NCBI RefSeq assembly: GCF_029955155.1
Contig: NZ_JAPNOZ010000012.1
Coordinates: 124,001-188,000, forward strand
DNA length: 64,000 nt
Reading direction: 5' to 3'
Source of the DNA: Psychrobacillus sp. NEAU-3TGS
Lineage (GTDB): Bacteria; Bacillota; Bacilli; Bacillales_A; Planococcaceae
Part shown: positions 54,244 to 63,087 of the stretch, piece by piece
How positions within the stretch are numbered: position 1 is the stretch's first letter
Layout: each line of letters begins with the position of its first letter
The notes under the pieces: generated by a model
The model's input: the letters and a program-made list of their open reading frames with translations, nothing else
Database searches by the model: none
Told to the model about the DNA's origin: nothing
Program-made: the position numbers and the translations under genes

Positions 54244-55264
54244 ACCCTTCAAACCACAGCTTGTATATTTTGAACCAAATTCACTTGATTATCCGCTTGG
54301 TAGAGAATTGAAGGAAAAATTCGAGAAAATGGGTATTGAAACGCGCTTTACGACTTCACATAACCAAATTCGGGATTTACCGGGTGAGACGGACGCTCAA
54401 AAATATCGTATTGCTAAATCTACCTTAGTCGTAGGCATACGAAAAACATTGAAATTCGATACGTCCAAGCCTTCAGCCGAATATGCAATCCCGCTTGCGA
54501 CAGGCTGTATGGGACATTGTCATTATTGTTATTTGCAGACGACGATGGGCAGCAAACCTTATATTCGAACTTACGTAAACGTAGAGGAAATTTTGGAAGC
54601 AGCTGATCGCTACATTGAAGAACGCGCACCAGAGATTACTCGGTTTGAAGCAGCTTGTACATCCGATATTGTCGGAATTGACCATTTAACGCATTCATTG
54701 AAAAGAGCAATTGAACACATTGGTCAAACAGAACTAGGTAGGCTACGTTTTGTAACGAAATTCCATTTTGTCGACCACTTGTTGGATGCCAAGCATAATG
54801 GCAAGACGCGATTCCGATTTAGTGTAAATGCTGATTATGTTATTAAAAACTTTGAACCTGGCACTTCTCCTCTTGATAAAAGAATCGAGGCTGCAGGTAA
54901 AGTGGCAAGAGCTGGCTACCCTCTTGGATTTATCATTGCACCAATCTATCTACATGAGGGCTGGGAGGAAGGCTATCGCCACTTGTTTGAACGGCTTGAC
55001 GAAGAATTGCCGCATGATGCAAGAGAGGATATTACATTTGAATTTATTCAACACCGGTTTACAAAGCCCGCCAAAAAAGTGATTGAAAAGAATTATCCAA
55101 AGACAAAATTGGAGCTAGATGAAGAAAAAAGGCGCTACAAATGGGGCAAGTATGGAATCGGTAAGTATATTTACCAAAAGGACGAAGAGGAAGAAATAAA
55201 ATCTCATCTATACGGCTATATGGAAAAGTACTTTCCTAAAGCCAAGTTAGAATATTTTACTTAA
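54236..55264 (+). CDS. splB: Spore photoproduct lyase
   Basis: A 342-residue radical SAM enzyme that reverses the thymine dimer of UV-irradiated spores. The 4Fe-4S motif is in TGCMGHCHYCYLQTT near residue 90 (C-x3-C-x2-C), after KFDTSKPSAEYAIPLATG. Full length for the family. It shows the organism forms endospores. Translation may be coupled to the small frame at 54202; sigma-G control is expected but I do not see a clear promoter. Confidence 0.95.
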   Translation: MNKPFKPQLVYFEPNSLDYPLGRELKEKFEKMGIETRFTTSHNQIRDLPGETDAQKYRIAKSTLVVGIRKTLKFDTSKPSAEYAIPLATGCMGHCHYCYLQTTMGSKPYIRTYVNVEEILEAADRYIEERAPEITRFEAACTSDIVGIDHLTHSLKRAIEHIGQTELGRLRFVTKFHFVDHLLDAKHNGKTRFRFSVNADYVIKNFEPGTSPLDKRIEAAGKVARAGYPLGFIIAPIYLHEGWEEGYRHLFERLDEELPHDAREDITFEFIQHRFTKPAKKVIEKNYPKTKLELDEEKRRYKWGKYGIGKYIYQKDEEEEIKSHLYGYMEKYFPKAKLEYFT

Positions 55265-55274
55265 TAAAAAACGT

Positions 55275-55303
55275 ATGGCCTCGGGAAACTGGGGCTATTT
55301 TTT
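55275..55303 (+). terminator. Terminator after splB
   Basis: ATGGCCTC/GGGGCTAT (two wobbles) with an 8-nt loop, then T6. Confidence 0.65.
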
Positions 55304-55395
55304 GCGCGTAACCAAACAGTCTAGCAGACTTAAAATCCAATTAAATAACCAGATTTCTTAAGTAGAATTTTCTTAAAATTTTTTAAACAAAAGGG

Positions 55396-55451
55396 TTGCA
55401 AAATAAACGAAAAAGGAATATCATATAAACAAATAGTAATTCAATAATTAC
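55396..55451 (+). promoter_or_regulatory. Promoter and NrtR-type operator 1
   Basis: TTGCAA (55396-55401), 17 bp, TATCAT (55419-55424), followed by the palindrome GTAATTCAATAATTAC (55436-55451) over the transcription start. The same palindrome with two loop changes precedes the nicotinamidase gene, which makes it the likely binding site of the NrtR-like product of 55480. Confidence 0.75.
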
Positions 55452-55479
55452 AAATTACTAAAAAGGATGATTTATTTTC

Positions 55480-56280
55480 ATGACAAACTATAAGACAGAA
55501 GAAGAATTTCTAAAGAAATATGATTCTTCTAAATACCGCACACCAGATGGATACACAGCGGATATTGCCATTTTTACGATTGTATCGGAAAAAGTATTAG
55601 AGAAGGCTCCGCCAAAGATGACATTGAATATTATGTTGATCAAACGAGCTGAAAAAGATAGCGAAAATAATCCTAATATTGAAGGAGGAAAATGGGCCCT
55701 TCCTGGTGGTTTTGTAGACGCTCCGAAAAAAGAAACGGCTTACATGGCGGCAAAGAGAGAATTGAAAGAAGAAACAAATGTAGACGGTTTGCATATTAAG
55801 CATTTTGGCGTTTATGACGAATTTGGTCGGGATCCTCGTGGATGGATGATTTCAAATGCCTTTTACGCAATAGTTCCTGATAATCATATAGGACAGCGAC
55901 AAGCAAATGACGATGCTGCAGAAGTGGAATTATTCGACATAGAAGAAGTTTTCAAGTTGGATTTAGCTTTTGACCATCGCCAAATAATTAGCGATGCATT
56001 GAAGTCCATCAAAAAAGAGATGATTCAATCAACGATAGCCAGAAATTTTCTACCGAAAGAATTCACCTTATCTGAATTACAAAGAGTTCTTTTGACTGTG
56101 GGAGAGGATCCACGTATCTCAAATGATTCTGTATTTTTTACAAAAGCACCAAAGCTTCCCTTTATCGAAAAGGTTATAGATAATGAAGGTAAGCCGAAAA
56201 AAACGAATAGAAATTCATATAGACCATCTCAATTATATACTTTTAATGATTATGAGATTATTGAGTCTATTTACCATTAG
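55480..56280 (+). CDS. NrtR-like Nudix-related regulator of NAD metabolism
   Basis: A 266-residue protein with a Nudix domain (about 20-165) and a C-terminal winged helix (EFTLSELQRVLLTVGEDPRI near residue 190). The Nudix box is degenerate: ALPGGFVDAPKKETAYMAAK then RELKEET has two extra residues before the Glu of GX5E. This is the NrtR plan, where the domain binds ADP-ribose and controls DNA binding. It heads the NAD-salvage genes and has a palindrome in its own promoter. An active Nudix pyrophosphatase is the alternative. Confidence 0.8.
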   Translation: MTNYKTEEEFLKKYDSSKYRTPDGYTADIAIFTIVSEKVLEKAPPKMTLNIMLIKRAEKDSENNPNIEGGKWALPGGFVDAPKKETAYMAAKRELKEETNVDGLHIKHFGVYDEFGRDPRGWMISNAFYAIVPDNHIGQRQANDDAAEVELFDIEEVFKLDLAFDHRQIISDALKSIKKEMIQSTIARNFLPKEFTLSELQRVLLTVGEDPRISNDSVFFTKAPKLPFIEKVIDNEGKPKKTNRNSYRPSQLYTFNDYEIIESIYH

Positions 56281-56322
56281 GAAAGTTACTTTCTTTCCTA
56301 ATCATTTTACAAAAAGTAAATT

Positions 56323-56338
56323 GTAATTCGACAATTAC
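56323..56338 (+). promoter_or_regulatory. NrtR-type operator 2
   Basis: GTAATTCGACAATTAC, a perfect 6-bp inverted repeat with a 4-nt centre, lies 32 bp before the nicotinamidase start. It differs from operator 1 only at two central bases. Confidence 0.75.
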
Positions 56339-56370
56339 TAATTAAAAACTAAACATGAGGAGAAGATATT

Positions 56371-56922
56371 ATGCAAAAACGTGCATTGATTAACATTGAT
56401 TATACGGAAGACTTTGTTGCGACAAACGGTTCTTTAACTTGTGGTGAGCCAGGGCAAAGATTGGAAACAAAAATTAGCGAGCTGACAGAGGAATTTATTG
56501 CAAATGGAGATTTTACGGTATTTGCTGTGGATGTCCATGAAATAGGGGACAAATATCATCCCGAAACGAAATTATTTCCCCCTCATAATATTAGAAATAC
56601 AGAAGGTAGAAATTTATATGGTTCTTTAAAAAATGTATACGAAACAAATGAAGGAAGAGAAAACGTCTACTTCATGGATAAAAAAAGATATTCAGCATTT
56701 GCAGGAACAGATTTAGAAATTAAATTACGGGAACGAGGAATTTCAGAAATTCACTTAGTTGGCGTTTGTACAGATATTTGTGTGCTTCATACAGCAGTAG
56801 ACGCTTATAACAAAGGATTTCATATTATCATCCATAAAGATGCAGTAGCTTCCTTTAATCAAGCAGGACATGAATGGGCACTAGGGCATTTTGAAAATTC
56901 ACTTGGAGCAAAGATCGTTTAA
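56371..56922 (+). CDS. pncA: Nicotinamidase / isochorismatase-family hydrolase
   Basis: A 183-residue cysteine hydrolase. The catalytic triad positions are visible: Asp in LINIDYTEDFV (about residue 10), Lys in DKKRYSAF (about 107), and Cys in GVCTDICVLHTA (about 137). Followed within 20 bp by nicotinate phosphoribosyltransferase, it most likely deamidates nicotinamide to nicotinate. A palindrome upstream suggests NrtR control. Confidence 0.88.
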   Translation: MQKRALINIDYTEDFVATNGSLTCGEPGQRLETKISELTEEFIANGDFTVFAVDVHEIGDKYHPETKLFPPHNIRNTEGRNLYGSLKNVYETNEGRENVYFMDKKRYSAFAGTDLEIKLRERGISEIHLVGVCTDICVLHTAVDAYNKGFHIIIHKDAVASFNQAGHEWALGHFENSLGAKIV

Positions 56923-56942
56923 AATTAAAGGAGGAAAATAAA

Positions 56943-58394
56943 ATGAAATACGCAGATGATAGTTTCATGTTACACACAGACCTTTATCAAATTAATATGG
57001 TGGAAACTTATTGGAAAGATGGTATTCACAATAAGAAAGCTGTATTTGAAATGTATTTCCGTAAGCTTCCGTTTGGGAATGGCTATTCCCTGTTCGCAGG
57101 GTTGCAGCGTATAATTGAGTTTATTGAAAACTTCGGGTTTTCGGAGAGCGATATCGCCTATCTACGGGAGGAAGGGCAATATTCCGAGCTGTATCTCGAT
57201 TATTTGAGTAATCTTCAATTCACAGGTACGATTCGTTCCATGAAAGAAGGAGAATTGGTATTTGCTAATGAACCTATCTTGCAAATAGAAGCTCCATTAG
57301 CTGAAGCACAATTGATTGAAACAGCACTGCTAAATATAGTGAACTTCCAAACATTGATCGCTACAAAAGCTTCCCGGATTAAACAAGTAATTGGTGAAGG
57401 GGTAGCAATGGAGTTCGGTACTAGACGTGCACAGGAATTAGATGCGGCAATTTGGGGTACTCGGGCTGCTTATATCGGAGGGTTTTCTGCAACAAGTAAT
57501 GTACGAGCTGGAAAATTATTTGGTATCCCTGTAGCTGGAACACATGCACATGCGATGGTGCAAGCTTATCAGGATGAATATGTAGCTTTCACCAAATATG
57601 CAGAAGCACATAAGGATTGCGTTTTCTTAGTAGACACATATGATACGCTGCGTTCTGGTGTACCTAATGCTATTCGGGTAGCCAAGGAATTTGGCGATAA
57701 GATTAATTTTATAGGGATTCGTTTAGATAGTGGGGATATGGCTTACCTTTCAAAAGAAGCAAGGAAAATGTTAGATGAAGCTGGTTTAACAGAAGCGAAA
57801 ATTTCCGCTTCCAATGATCTAGATGAATACACGATTATGAACTTAAAAGCACAAGGAGCTCGAATAGATACTTGGGGTGTTGGAACAAAATTGATTACTG
57901 CTTATGATCAGCCTGCTCTTGGCGCTGTATATAAGCTGGTTGCCATTGAAAATGAAGCTGGAGAAATGGTAGATACCATTAAAATTTCTGCTAATCCTGA
58001 GAAAGTAACAACACCGGGAAGGAAACGTATTTATCGTATTATTAATAATGTCAACGGTCATGCTGAAGGAGACTATATTGCTTTAGCGCATGAAAAACCA
58101 CAAACAGAAGAGCGTTTGAAAATGTTTCATCCGGTACACACCTACATTAGTAAATTCGTAACTGATTTTACTGCAAAGGAATTGCATTTAGATGTAATAG
58201 TGAACGGTTCTGTTGAATATGAATTATCTACAATTCAAGAAATACAACGCTATGCAAACGACAATTTAAATTTATTATGGAATGAATATAAACGTACGAT
58301 GAATCCAGAAGAATACCCAGTCGATTTGAGTCAAGCTTGTTGGGATAACAAGATGGAGCGAATTCGTGAAATTCAAGAAAAAGTACGAAGATAG
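56943..58394 (+). CDS. pncB: Nicotinate phosphoribosyltransferase
   Basis: A 483-residue enzyme making nicotinate mononucleotide from nicotinate and PRPP. Landmarks are MLHTDLYQINMVETYW at the start, EFGTRRAQELDAAIWGTRAA near residue 157, AGTHAHAMVQAYQDE near 200 and IGIRLDSGDMAYLSK near 258. Full length for the Gram-positive type. It lies between pncA and the nadD-like gene in one salvage operon. Confidence 0.93.
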   Translation: MKYADDSFMLHTDLYQINMVETYWKDGIHNKKAVFEMYFRKLPFGNGYSLFAGLQRIIEFIENFGFSESDIAYLREEGQYSELYLDYLSNLQFTGTIRSMKEGELVFANEPILQIEAPLAEAQLIETALLNIVNFQTLIATKASRIKQVIGEGVAMEFGTRRAQELDAAIWGTRAAYIGGFSATSNVRAGKLFGIPVAGTHAHAMVQAYQDEYVAFTKYAEAHKDCVFLVDTYDTLRSGVPNAIRVAKEFGDKINFIGIRLDSGDMAYLSKEARKMLDEAGLTEAKISASNDLDEYTIMNLKAQGARIDTWGVGTKLITAYDQPALGAVYKLVAIENEAGEMVDTIKISANPEKVTTPGRKRIYRIINNVNGHAEGDYIALAHEKPQTEERLKMFHPVHTYISKFVTDFTAKELHLDVIVNGSVEYELSTIQEIQRYANDNLNLLWNEYKRTMNPEEYPVDLSQACWDNKMERIREIQEKVRR

Positions 58395-58445
58395 TGTTGT
58401 GATTATATTGAAAAAGTCGAACAAGGGATTTGGAGGAAACAATTA

Positions 58446-59063
58446 ATGGCTAAGATCGGTATTTATGGGTCTTCATTTGACCCAATTACAAACGTACATT
58501 TATGGACAGCAAGCACTGTTGCACACCGTTGTAAATTGGATCAGGTGATCTTCTTGCCTTGCTCAAGTAAAAGAAAAGACAAAAGAATGAAAACGGAAGA
58601 TGAGCATCGTTGGAATATGCTTCAACTAGCTATTGAAGATGACAGTCGTTTTATTGCAGATGATCATGAAATGAAGCAAGATGCATGGAATATATATACG
58701 TATGACACAATGGTACATTTTAAGAAGAAGTATCCAAATGATGAAGTGTACTTCATTATGGGAGCAGATTTGTTAGTCGATATAGCAAAAGGTGAATGGG
58801 TTAAAGGGAGAGAGTTAGTTTCTGAAAACAAGTTCATAGTGATGGCAAGAGAAGGAGTAGATATGCTATCAACCATTAGTCGCTCAGCAATACTTAGAAA
58901 CAATGATGATGGCTCAACCTTTCATTTAGTTGATAAGGGGTTGGCAATGGAGATTAGCTCGACGTATATTCGAGAAGAATTTGCTATGGGCGGAGAACCG
59001 AAATATTTATTACCTTCTTCATGCTATAACTATATAAAAAAACATGGACTATATAGTAGGTGA
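58446..59063 (+). CDS. nadD: Nicotinate-nucleotide adenylyltransferase-like protein
   Basis: A 205-residue nucleotidyltransferase. The N-terminal GSSFDPITNVHLWTAS corresponds to the usual GGSFDPxHxGH but reads TNVH instead of HxGH, and ISSTYIREEF matches the ISSTxIR signature. FIMGADLLVDIAKGEW matches the NadD DxxxxxxxW region. It would convert NaMN to NaAD. It is probably a second, salvage-dedicated NadD; the altered first motif is worth noting. Confidence 0.82.
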   Translation: MAKIGIYGSSFDPITNVHLWTASTVAHRCKLDQVIFLPCSSKRKDKRMKTEDEHRWNMLQLAIEDDSRFIADDHEMKQDAWNIYTYDTMVHFKKKYPNDEVYFIMGADLLVDIAKGEWVKGRELVSENKFIVMAREGVDMLSTISRSAILRNNDDGSTFHLVDKGLAMEISSTYIREEFAMGGEPKYLLPSSCYNYIKKHGLYSR

Positions 59064-59140
59064 TATGTTGCTGCGTAAAGTAACATAGCCCTCATTAACC
59101 ACTGTCTAAAATAAATAATTAGACTTTTTGAAAAAAACAG

Positions 59141-59168
59141 TTGATTGATTAATGGTATTTGCTATTAT
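59141..59168 (+). promoter_or_regulatory. Candidate promoter of the lysK leader
   Basis: TTGATT, 16 bp, TATTAT, placed just before the T-box Stem I. Reasonable but not distinctive in AT-rich sequence. Confidence 0.45.
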
Positions 59169-59184
59169 CAGTAACAATAACTTA

Positions 59185-59470
59185 TTAGCGATGACGAGAC
59201 GATTAGATAAGATGCAGCATTACAGAGACCCTTGGTTGGTGAAAAAAGGGATGGGAATTCTTATTGAAAAAAAACTCCGAGCTTCGTATGGAACTAAGCG
59301 AGTCTTAGGGATGCTACGACGGTTTCCTCCGTTACAGGGATAAGGTATCGCCAAATGGCCGTACCTGATAAGGCTTGTTGAGTGATCAATAAGCAAACTG
59401 AGGTGGTACCGCGAATTCAAACTCTCGCCCTCAAGATGAAAATCTTGGGAGGTGGGAGTTTTTTTATTTT
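59185..59470 (+). promoter_or_regulatory. T-box leader of lysK
   Basis: The T-box sequence AGGTGGTACCGCG is at 59401-59413. The terminator AACTCTCGCCCTCAAGAT/ATCTTGGGAGGTGGGAGTT, then T7, is at 59420-59466. Upstream, AGAGACCCTTGGTTGGTG matches the Stem I apical motifs. The 3' side of the presumed specifier loop (near 59266-59274) is an A run, consistent with a Lys AAA specifier, though I cannot fix the exact triplet. Small frames called inside the leader are not genes. Confidence 0.88.
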
Positions 59471-59516
59471 ATTTAAAATGTGTGGAATGAAAAATAGTAA
59501 AAAAGAGGTGGAGTTT

Positions 59517-61073
59517 ATGCACTGGGCATATGAAATAGCGAAAAGATTAATTGAAAAACATCCAACAAAAGAGGTTTTTACTTGTGCATCAGGGATTAGC
59601 CCTTCTGGTTCTGTCCATATCGGGAACTTCCGGGAGATCGTAACAACTTTTTTTGTAGTAAAGGCTTTAGAAAGCTTAGGTAAAAAGACGAGGTTTATTT
59701 TTTCGTGGGATGACTTTGATAGATTAAGAAAAGTTCCTCAAAATGTGCCCTTATCTTTTGAGAATTTTGTTGGTATGCCTTATTCGGATGTCCCAAACCC
59801 TTTTGGAGAGGGAAGTTATGCTCATTATTTTGAAAAAGAGTTTGAACAATCTTTACAAGCTTTTGGCATCCAACCTGAGTTTATATACCAAAGTGTGGAG
59901 TATCAAAGTGGACGATATTCGGACTACATTAGGATTGCATTGAAAAAAAGGAAAGAGATATACGAGATACTCATGCGTTTTAAGTCCAGCCCTTTTTCTT
60001 CCGAACAAAGTGAAGCATTTTTCCCCATCACCTTATATTGTGACAGCTGTAACAAGGATACGACCGCTATATGTGCTTTTAACGAAGAACTCGGACAAAT
60101 CGAATACACCTGTACTTGTGGAAATGAAGGGGTGCAATCACTAGGGGGAAAAAACAGGATAAAACTAAATTGGAAAGTCGATTGGGCAATGCGCTGGATG
60201 ATGGAAGATGTAGTATTTGAACCAGGGGGACGAGATCATTCATCTGCAACTGGTAGTTATAATGTCTCTAAAGCGATTGCGAAAGAAATATTTGATTATG
60301 AAGCACCTGATTATACTGCCTATGAATTTATCGGACTAAAAGGGACAAATGAAAAAATGTCTAGCTCATCCGGAAACGGACTAACACCAAATGATCTTCT
60401 ATTAGTCTACACACCGGAAATTATTCTATTTATGTTTGCCAAATACAAACCAAATGCTTCCTTTCATATAGGACTAGATGAAGATGTACTGCGCAATTAC
60501 TCAGAGTTCGAACGATATCAATCCGCATATTCAAAGGGATTGATAAAAGAGGAAGATATTAGAATTACATTGGAGTTGGCTTGTGGCGGTAGTATAAATA
60601 GGCACCCGAGTTTTAGCCAAGTTGCAAGTATTTTCTCGCGTATAGGTTTTAACTATGAATTATTGCAAACTTCCTTAAGTCGAACCGGAGTAGAATATAC
60701 AATGGAAGAGATCAATCCGATTAGTGACAGGGTGGCTCATTGGATAAAATATTGGAATCCCCATCGATTGGTAAGTATAAACCAGGTAAATAATATCCTG
60801 TACTATAATAGTTTGACTACTGAGCAACGAAGAAAAGTAAATGAACTAACAGAGTTGCTAAGAAATGAAACTTCCTTATCAGGAGATTCTTTTATGAACC
60901 AAATATATGCTATTTGTGAAGAAGACGATAAAAAAAGAATGCGTGAAAGCCAGAAAGAATTATTTCAAAATGTCTATCAATTAGTTATAGGTCAAAGTAG
61001 TGGACCCAGATTACCTTTACTCATAAGTGCGGTTGGTCGGGAGAAAATGATTAAACTACTTACATTTTCTTGA
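59517..61073 (+). CDS. lysK: Class I lysyl-tRNA synthetase
   Basis: A 518-residue class I (archaeal-type) LysRS. The nucleotide motif SGSVHIGNF is near residue 28, FSWDDFDRLRKVPQN near 62, a zinc-binding Cys cluster (CDSCNKDTTAIC, CTCGN) near 175-205, and KMSSSSGNG (KMSKS type) near 280. The start ATG 59517 follows AAGAGGTGGAG; the longer frame from 59382 is part of the T-box leader. Class I LysRS in bacilli is usually an extra enzyme beside class II LysS and is under T-box control, as here. Confidence 0.93.
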   Translation: MHWAYEIAKRLIEKHPTKEVFTCASGISPSGSVHIGNFREIVTTFFVVKALESLGKKTRFIFSWDDFDRLRKVPQNVPLSFENFVGMPYSDVPNPFGEGSYAHYFEKEFEQSLQAFGIQPEFIYQSVEYQSGRYSDYIRIALKKRKEIYEILMRFKSSPFSSEQSEAFFPITLYCDSCNKDTTAICAFNEELGQIEYTCTCGNEGVQSLGGKNRIKLNWKVDWAMRWMMEDVVFEPGGRDHSSATGSYNVSKAIAKEIFDYEAPDYTAYEFIGLKGTNEKMSSSSGNGLTPNDLLLVYTPEIILFMFAKYKPNASFHIGLDEDVLRNYSEFERYQSAYSKGLIKEEDIRITLELACGGSINRHPSFSQVASIFSRIGFNYELLQTSLSRTGVEYTMEEINPISDRVAHWIKYWNPHRLVSINQVNNILYYNSLTTEQRRKVNELTELLRNETSLSGDSFMNQIYAICEEDDKKRMRESQKELFQNVYQLVIGQSSGPRLPLLISAVGREKMIKLLTFS

Positions 61074-61332
61074 GTGGATATTCCTATTTCTAATACATTA
61101 AAACTATCGGGATAGGTCAATTTCTTACGATTATTTATGGTTACTAAGACCTATATTAAGCGCTATCTAAATAACCACTATTTTCCTTGAGTGGTGGTAG
61201 AAGAGTTACAAACCAAATTCTTCTATTTAATTCCTTTGCATTGTTTTTATGAAAATTGCAACTTCTCTCTTTACCTTCCATTATAAAAGTGGAATATTAT
61301 AACTATTGATAGGTTACTAGAGGAGGAGAAGC

Positions 61333-61425
61333 ATGTTCACGTACGGGGGATTATTGTATAATGAAGAAAATGGGTATCGTTCAAAAGTGATTGTTTCTAA
61401 AAGTTTGATGAGGCATTGCTTATGA
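61333..61425 (+). CDS. 30-residue frame coupled to the LXG gene
   Basis: GAGGAGGAG precedes ATG 61333; the frame (MFTYGGLLYNEENGYRSKVI and onward) ends at TGA overlapping the LXG start as ATGA. It may be a coupling peptide, a truncated upstream partner gene, or an N-terminal extension: one extra T near 61414 would read SFDEALLMKVLDV into the toxin. The preceding 61074-61320 shows no gene. Confidence 0.35.
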   Translation: MFTYGGLLYNEENGYRSKVIVSKSLMRHCL

Positions 61426-63073
61426 AAGTGTTAGATGTAGATCTATTTGAAGATGGTTTACAACGCAACATTGCGATGCTTTATAGGGTAAGAAGCGAAG
61501 TAGATTCCATCTATCAGTCAGTTTTAGGGTTAGTTGATATGGAAGAACAATTGAAAGGAGCAGGCGGAAATGCCATTCGCTCCTTTTATCGAGAATGTCA
61601 TCTGCCATTTCTTCAATTTTTCCGCTTGTTTTCCGATAACTTTCAACAAATCCTCGGCCAGATGGAAGCAGCCCTTCACTCATTCGAGCCAGATTCCGCA
61701 GGCTACATACTGGAACAATTTCTAGAAGGCGAATTGGAAGACGGACTTACGCTAATTGGCCAACTGACCGAAAGCTTGACGGATGAGACCAATAGCATCA
61801 TGGATCAGGTCAGTGATATTGTTGCTCTACCACACTTGGATGATAGTGGGGTACAAATGGGAGTCATCAATTCTAAGAAAAAACGGGATGACACAGTCGA
61901 TGGGCTCCACGAATTTGATGTGTCCCAGACGACCGCACTTACTCCCATTGAACAAGGTTTGCAAGCAATGGACACATGGCTGGCCGATTTGGAAGGACTG
62001 TTTAAAGCAGGGGTAAAAGATATAACCTTTGAGCAAAGCCAGTGGGATGTTCTTACCTTAAGAAGTGACATTAGAACAGAACTGTTCCCTAAAGTATACT
62101 TAGATCCTAGTAACTTGTGGGTGGAGAAACAGGAAAAGTTGATCGGCACCATGCTTACCGCTACGACTTTCCAAGGTCTTGAAGGGAAAAAAGTGGCCAC
62201 TGTCGAAGAAAACATAGAGGAAAATGTCAAGTATCATCAATATGAAAATGGGTTGCTTATTAAAGAGTATTTGGTTGGAGAAACGGTTTTCTATGAAGTT
62301 GTTTCTAAAGTAGAATATAAACAAGAGACCGTTCAAGTTGAGAAACCAAAGGAAAATAAAGGACTAGATATATTCCAGACCGTATTAGATGTGGCCGGAC
62401 TTGTCCCTGTTATTGGTGAAGCGGCAGATGGTTTAAACGGTGTTATCTATTCTGCTAGGGGAGATACATTAAATGCGGCCCTTTCTTTTGGAGCGATGAT
62501 TCCCATTGCAGGCTGGGCAAGTACAGGTGGGAAATTCGCCAAAAAAGGCAGCGAGGCGATAGCAGATGCCCAAAGTGCAAGTAAAGCAACGGATAATGTC
62601 AAAGGTGGAGCAAAGGGTGCAACCTTAAATCAAGACCAATTAAAAGTTGTCGAGGAAGTTGAAACGGGGAATATAACTTTAGTAACGAACAAGCAAAAAG
62701 GTAACTATGGTGAAATGAAAATGGATATCCATTTTGAAAGTCAAGGTTTTACTAGAATTAGTAACGATAGAGTAACTAGTCTAGATGATAAAATAGTAAA
62801 AGGAATTGATGGGGTATACCTTGACCTAGGTCACCTCCAAAGTATATTCTCGGTGAGGCTAAATATGGGAGTTCTACTCTAAGCAATACCAAAGATGGAA
62901 GACAAATGAGTGAAACATGGATAGAGGGAAGAAATAGACTAGAAAGCGCAGTAGGAAAAGATAATGCAGATGATATTTTGCTAGAAGGATATGATAGGAT
63001 ATTAGTGAATACTAAAGAAGACGGATCTGTTATAACTAAAGTATTAGATGATAATGGATATGTAATAAAATAA
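61422..63073 (+). pseudogene. LXG polymorphic toxin with PoNe-like nuclease domain, frameshifted
   Basis: About 550 residues if repaired. The N-terminal LXG domain (MKVLDVDLFEDGLQRN, then KGAGGNAIRSFYRECHLPF) targets it to a type VII secretion system. A middle hydrophobic pretoxin segment (VAGLVPVIGEAADGLNGVIY) follows. One base added at CC 62825-62826 restores GVYLDPRSPPKYILGEAKYG and the C-terminal nuclease end (DGRQMSETWIEGRNRLESAV). GxDGVY...EAKYG is a PD-(D/E)XK-type active site. The following PoNi-like gene supports a PoNe DNase toxin. Length is one base short of whole codons. Confidence 0.8.
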
Positions 63074-63087
63074 GAGGGTGTGAAAAA

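Noticed and set aside
59152-59343. A 63-codon frame within the lysK leader
   Set aside because: It lies inside the T-box Stem I region and has no ribosome binding site; the conserved RNA explains the sequence.
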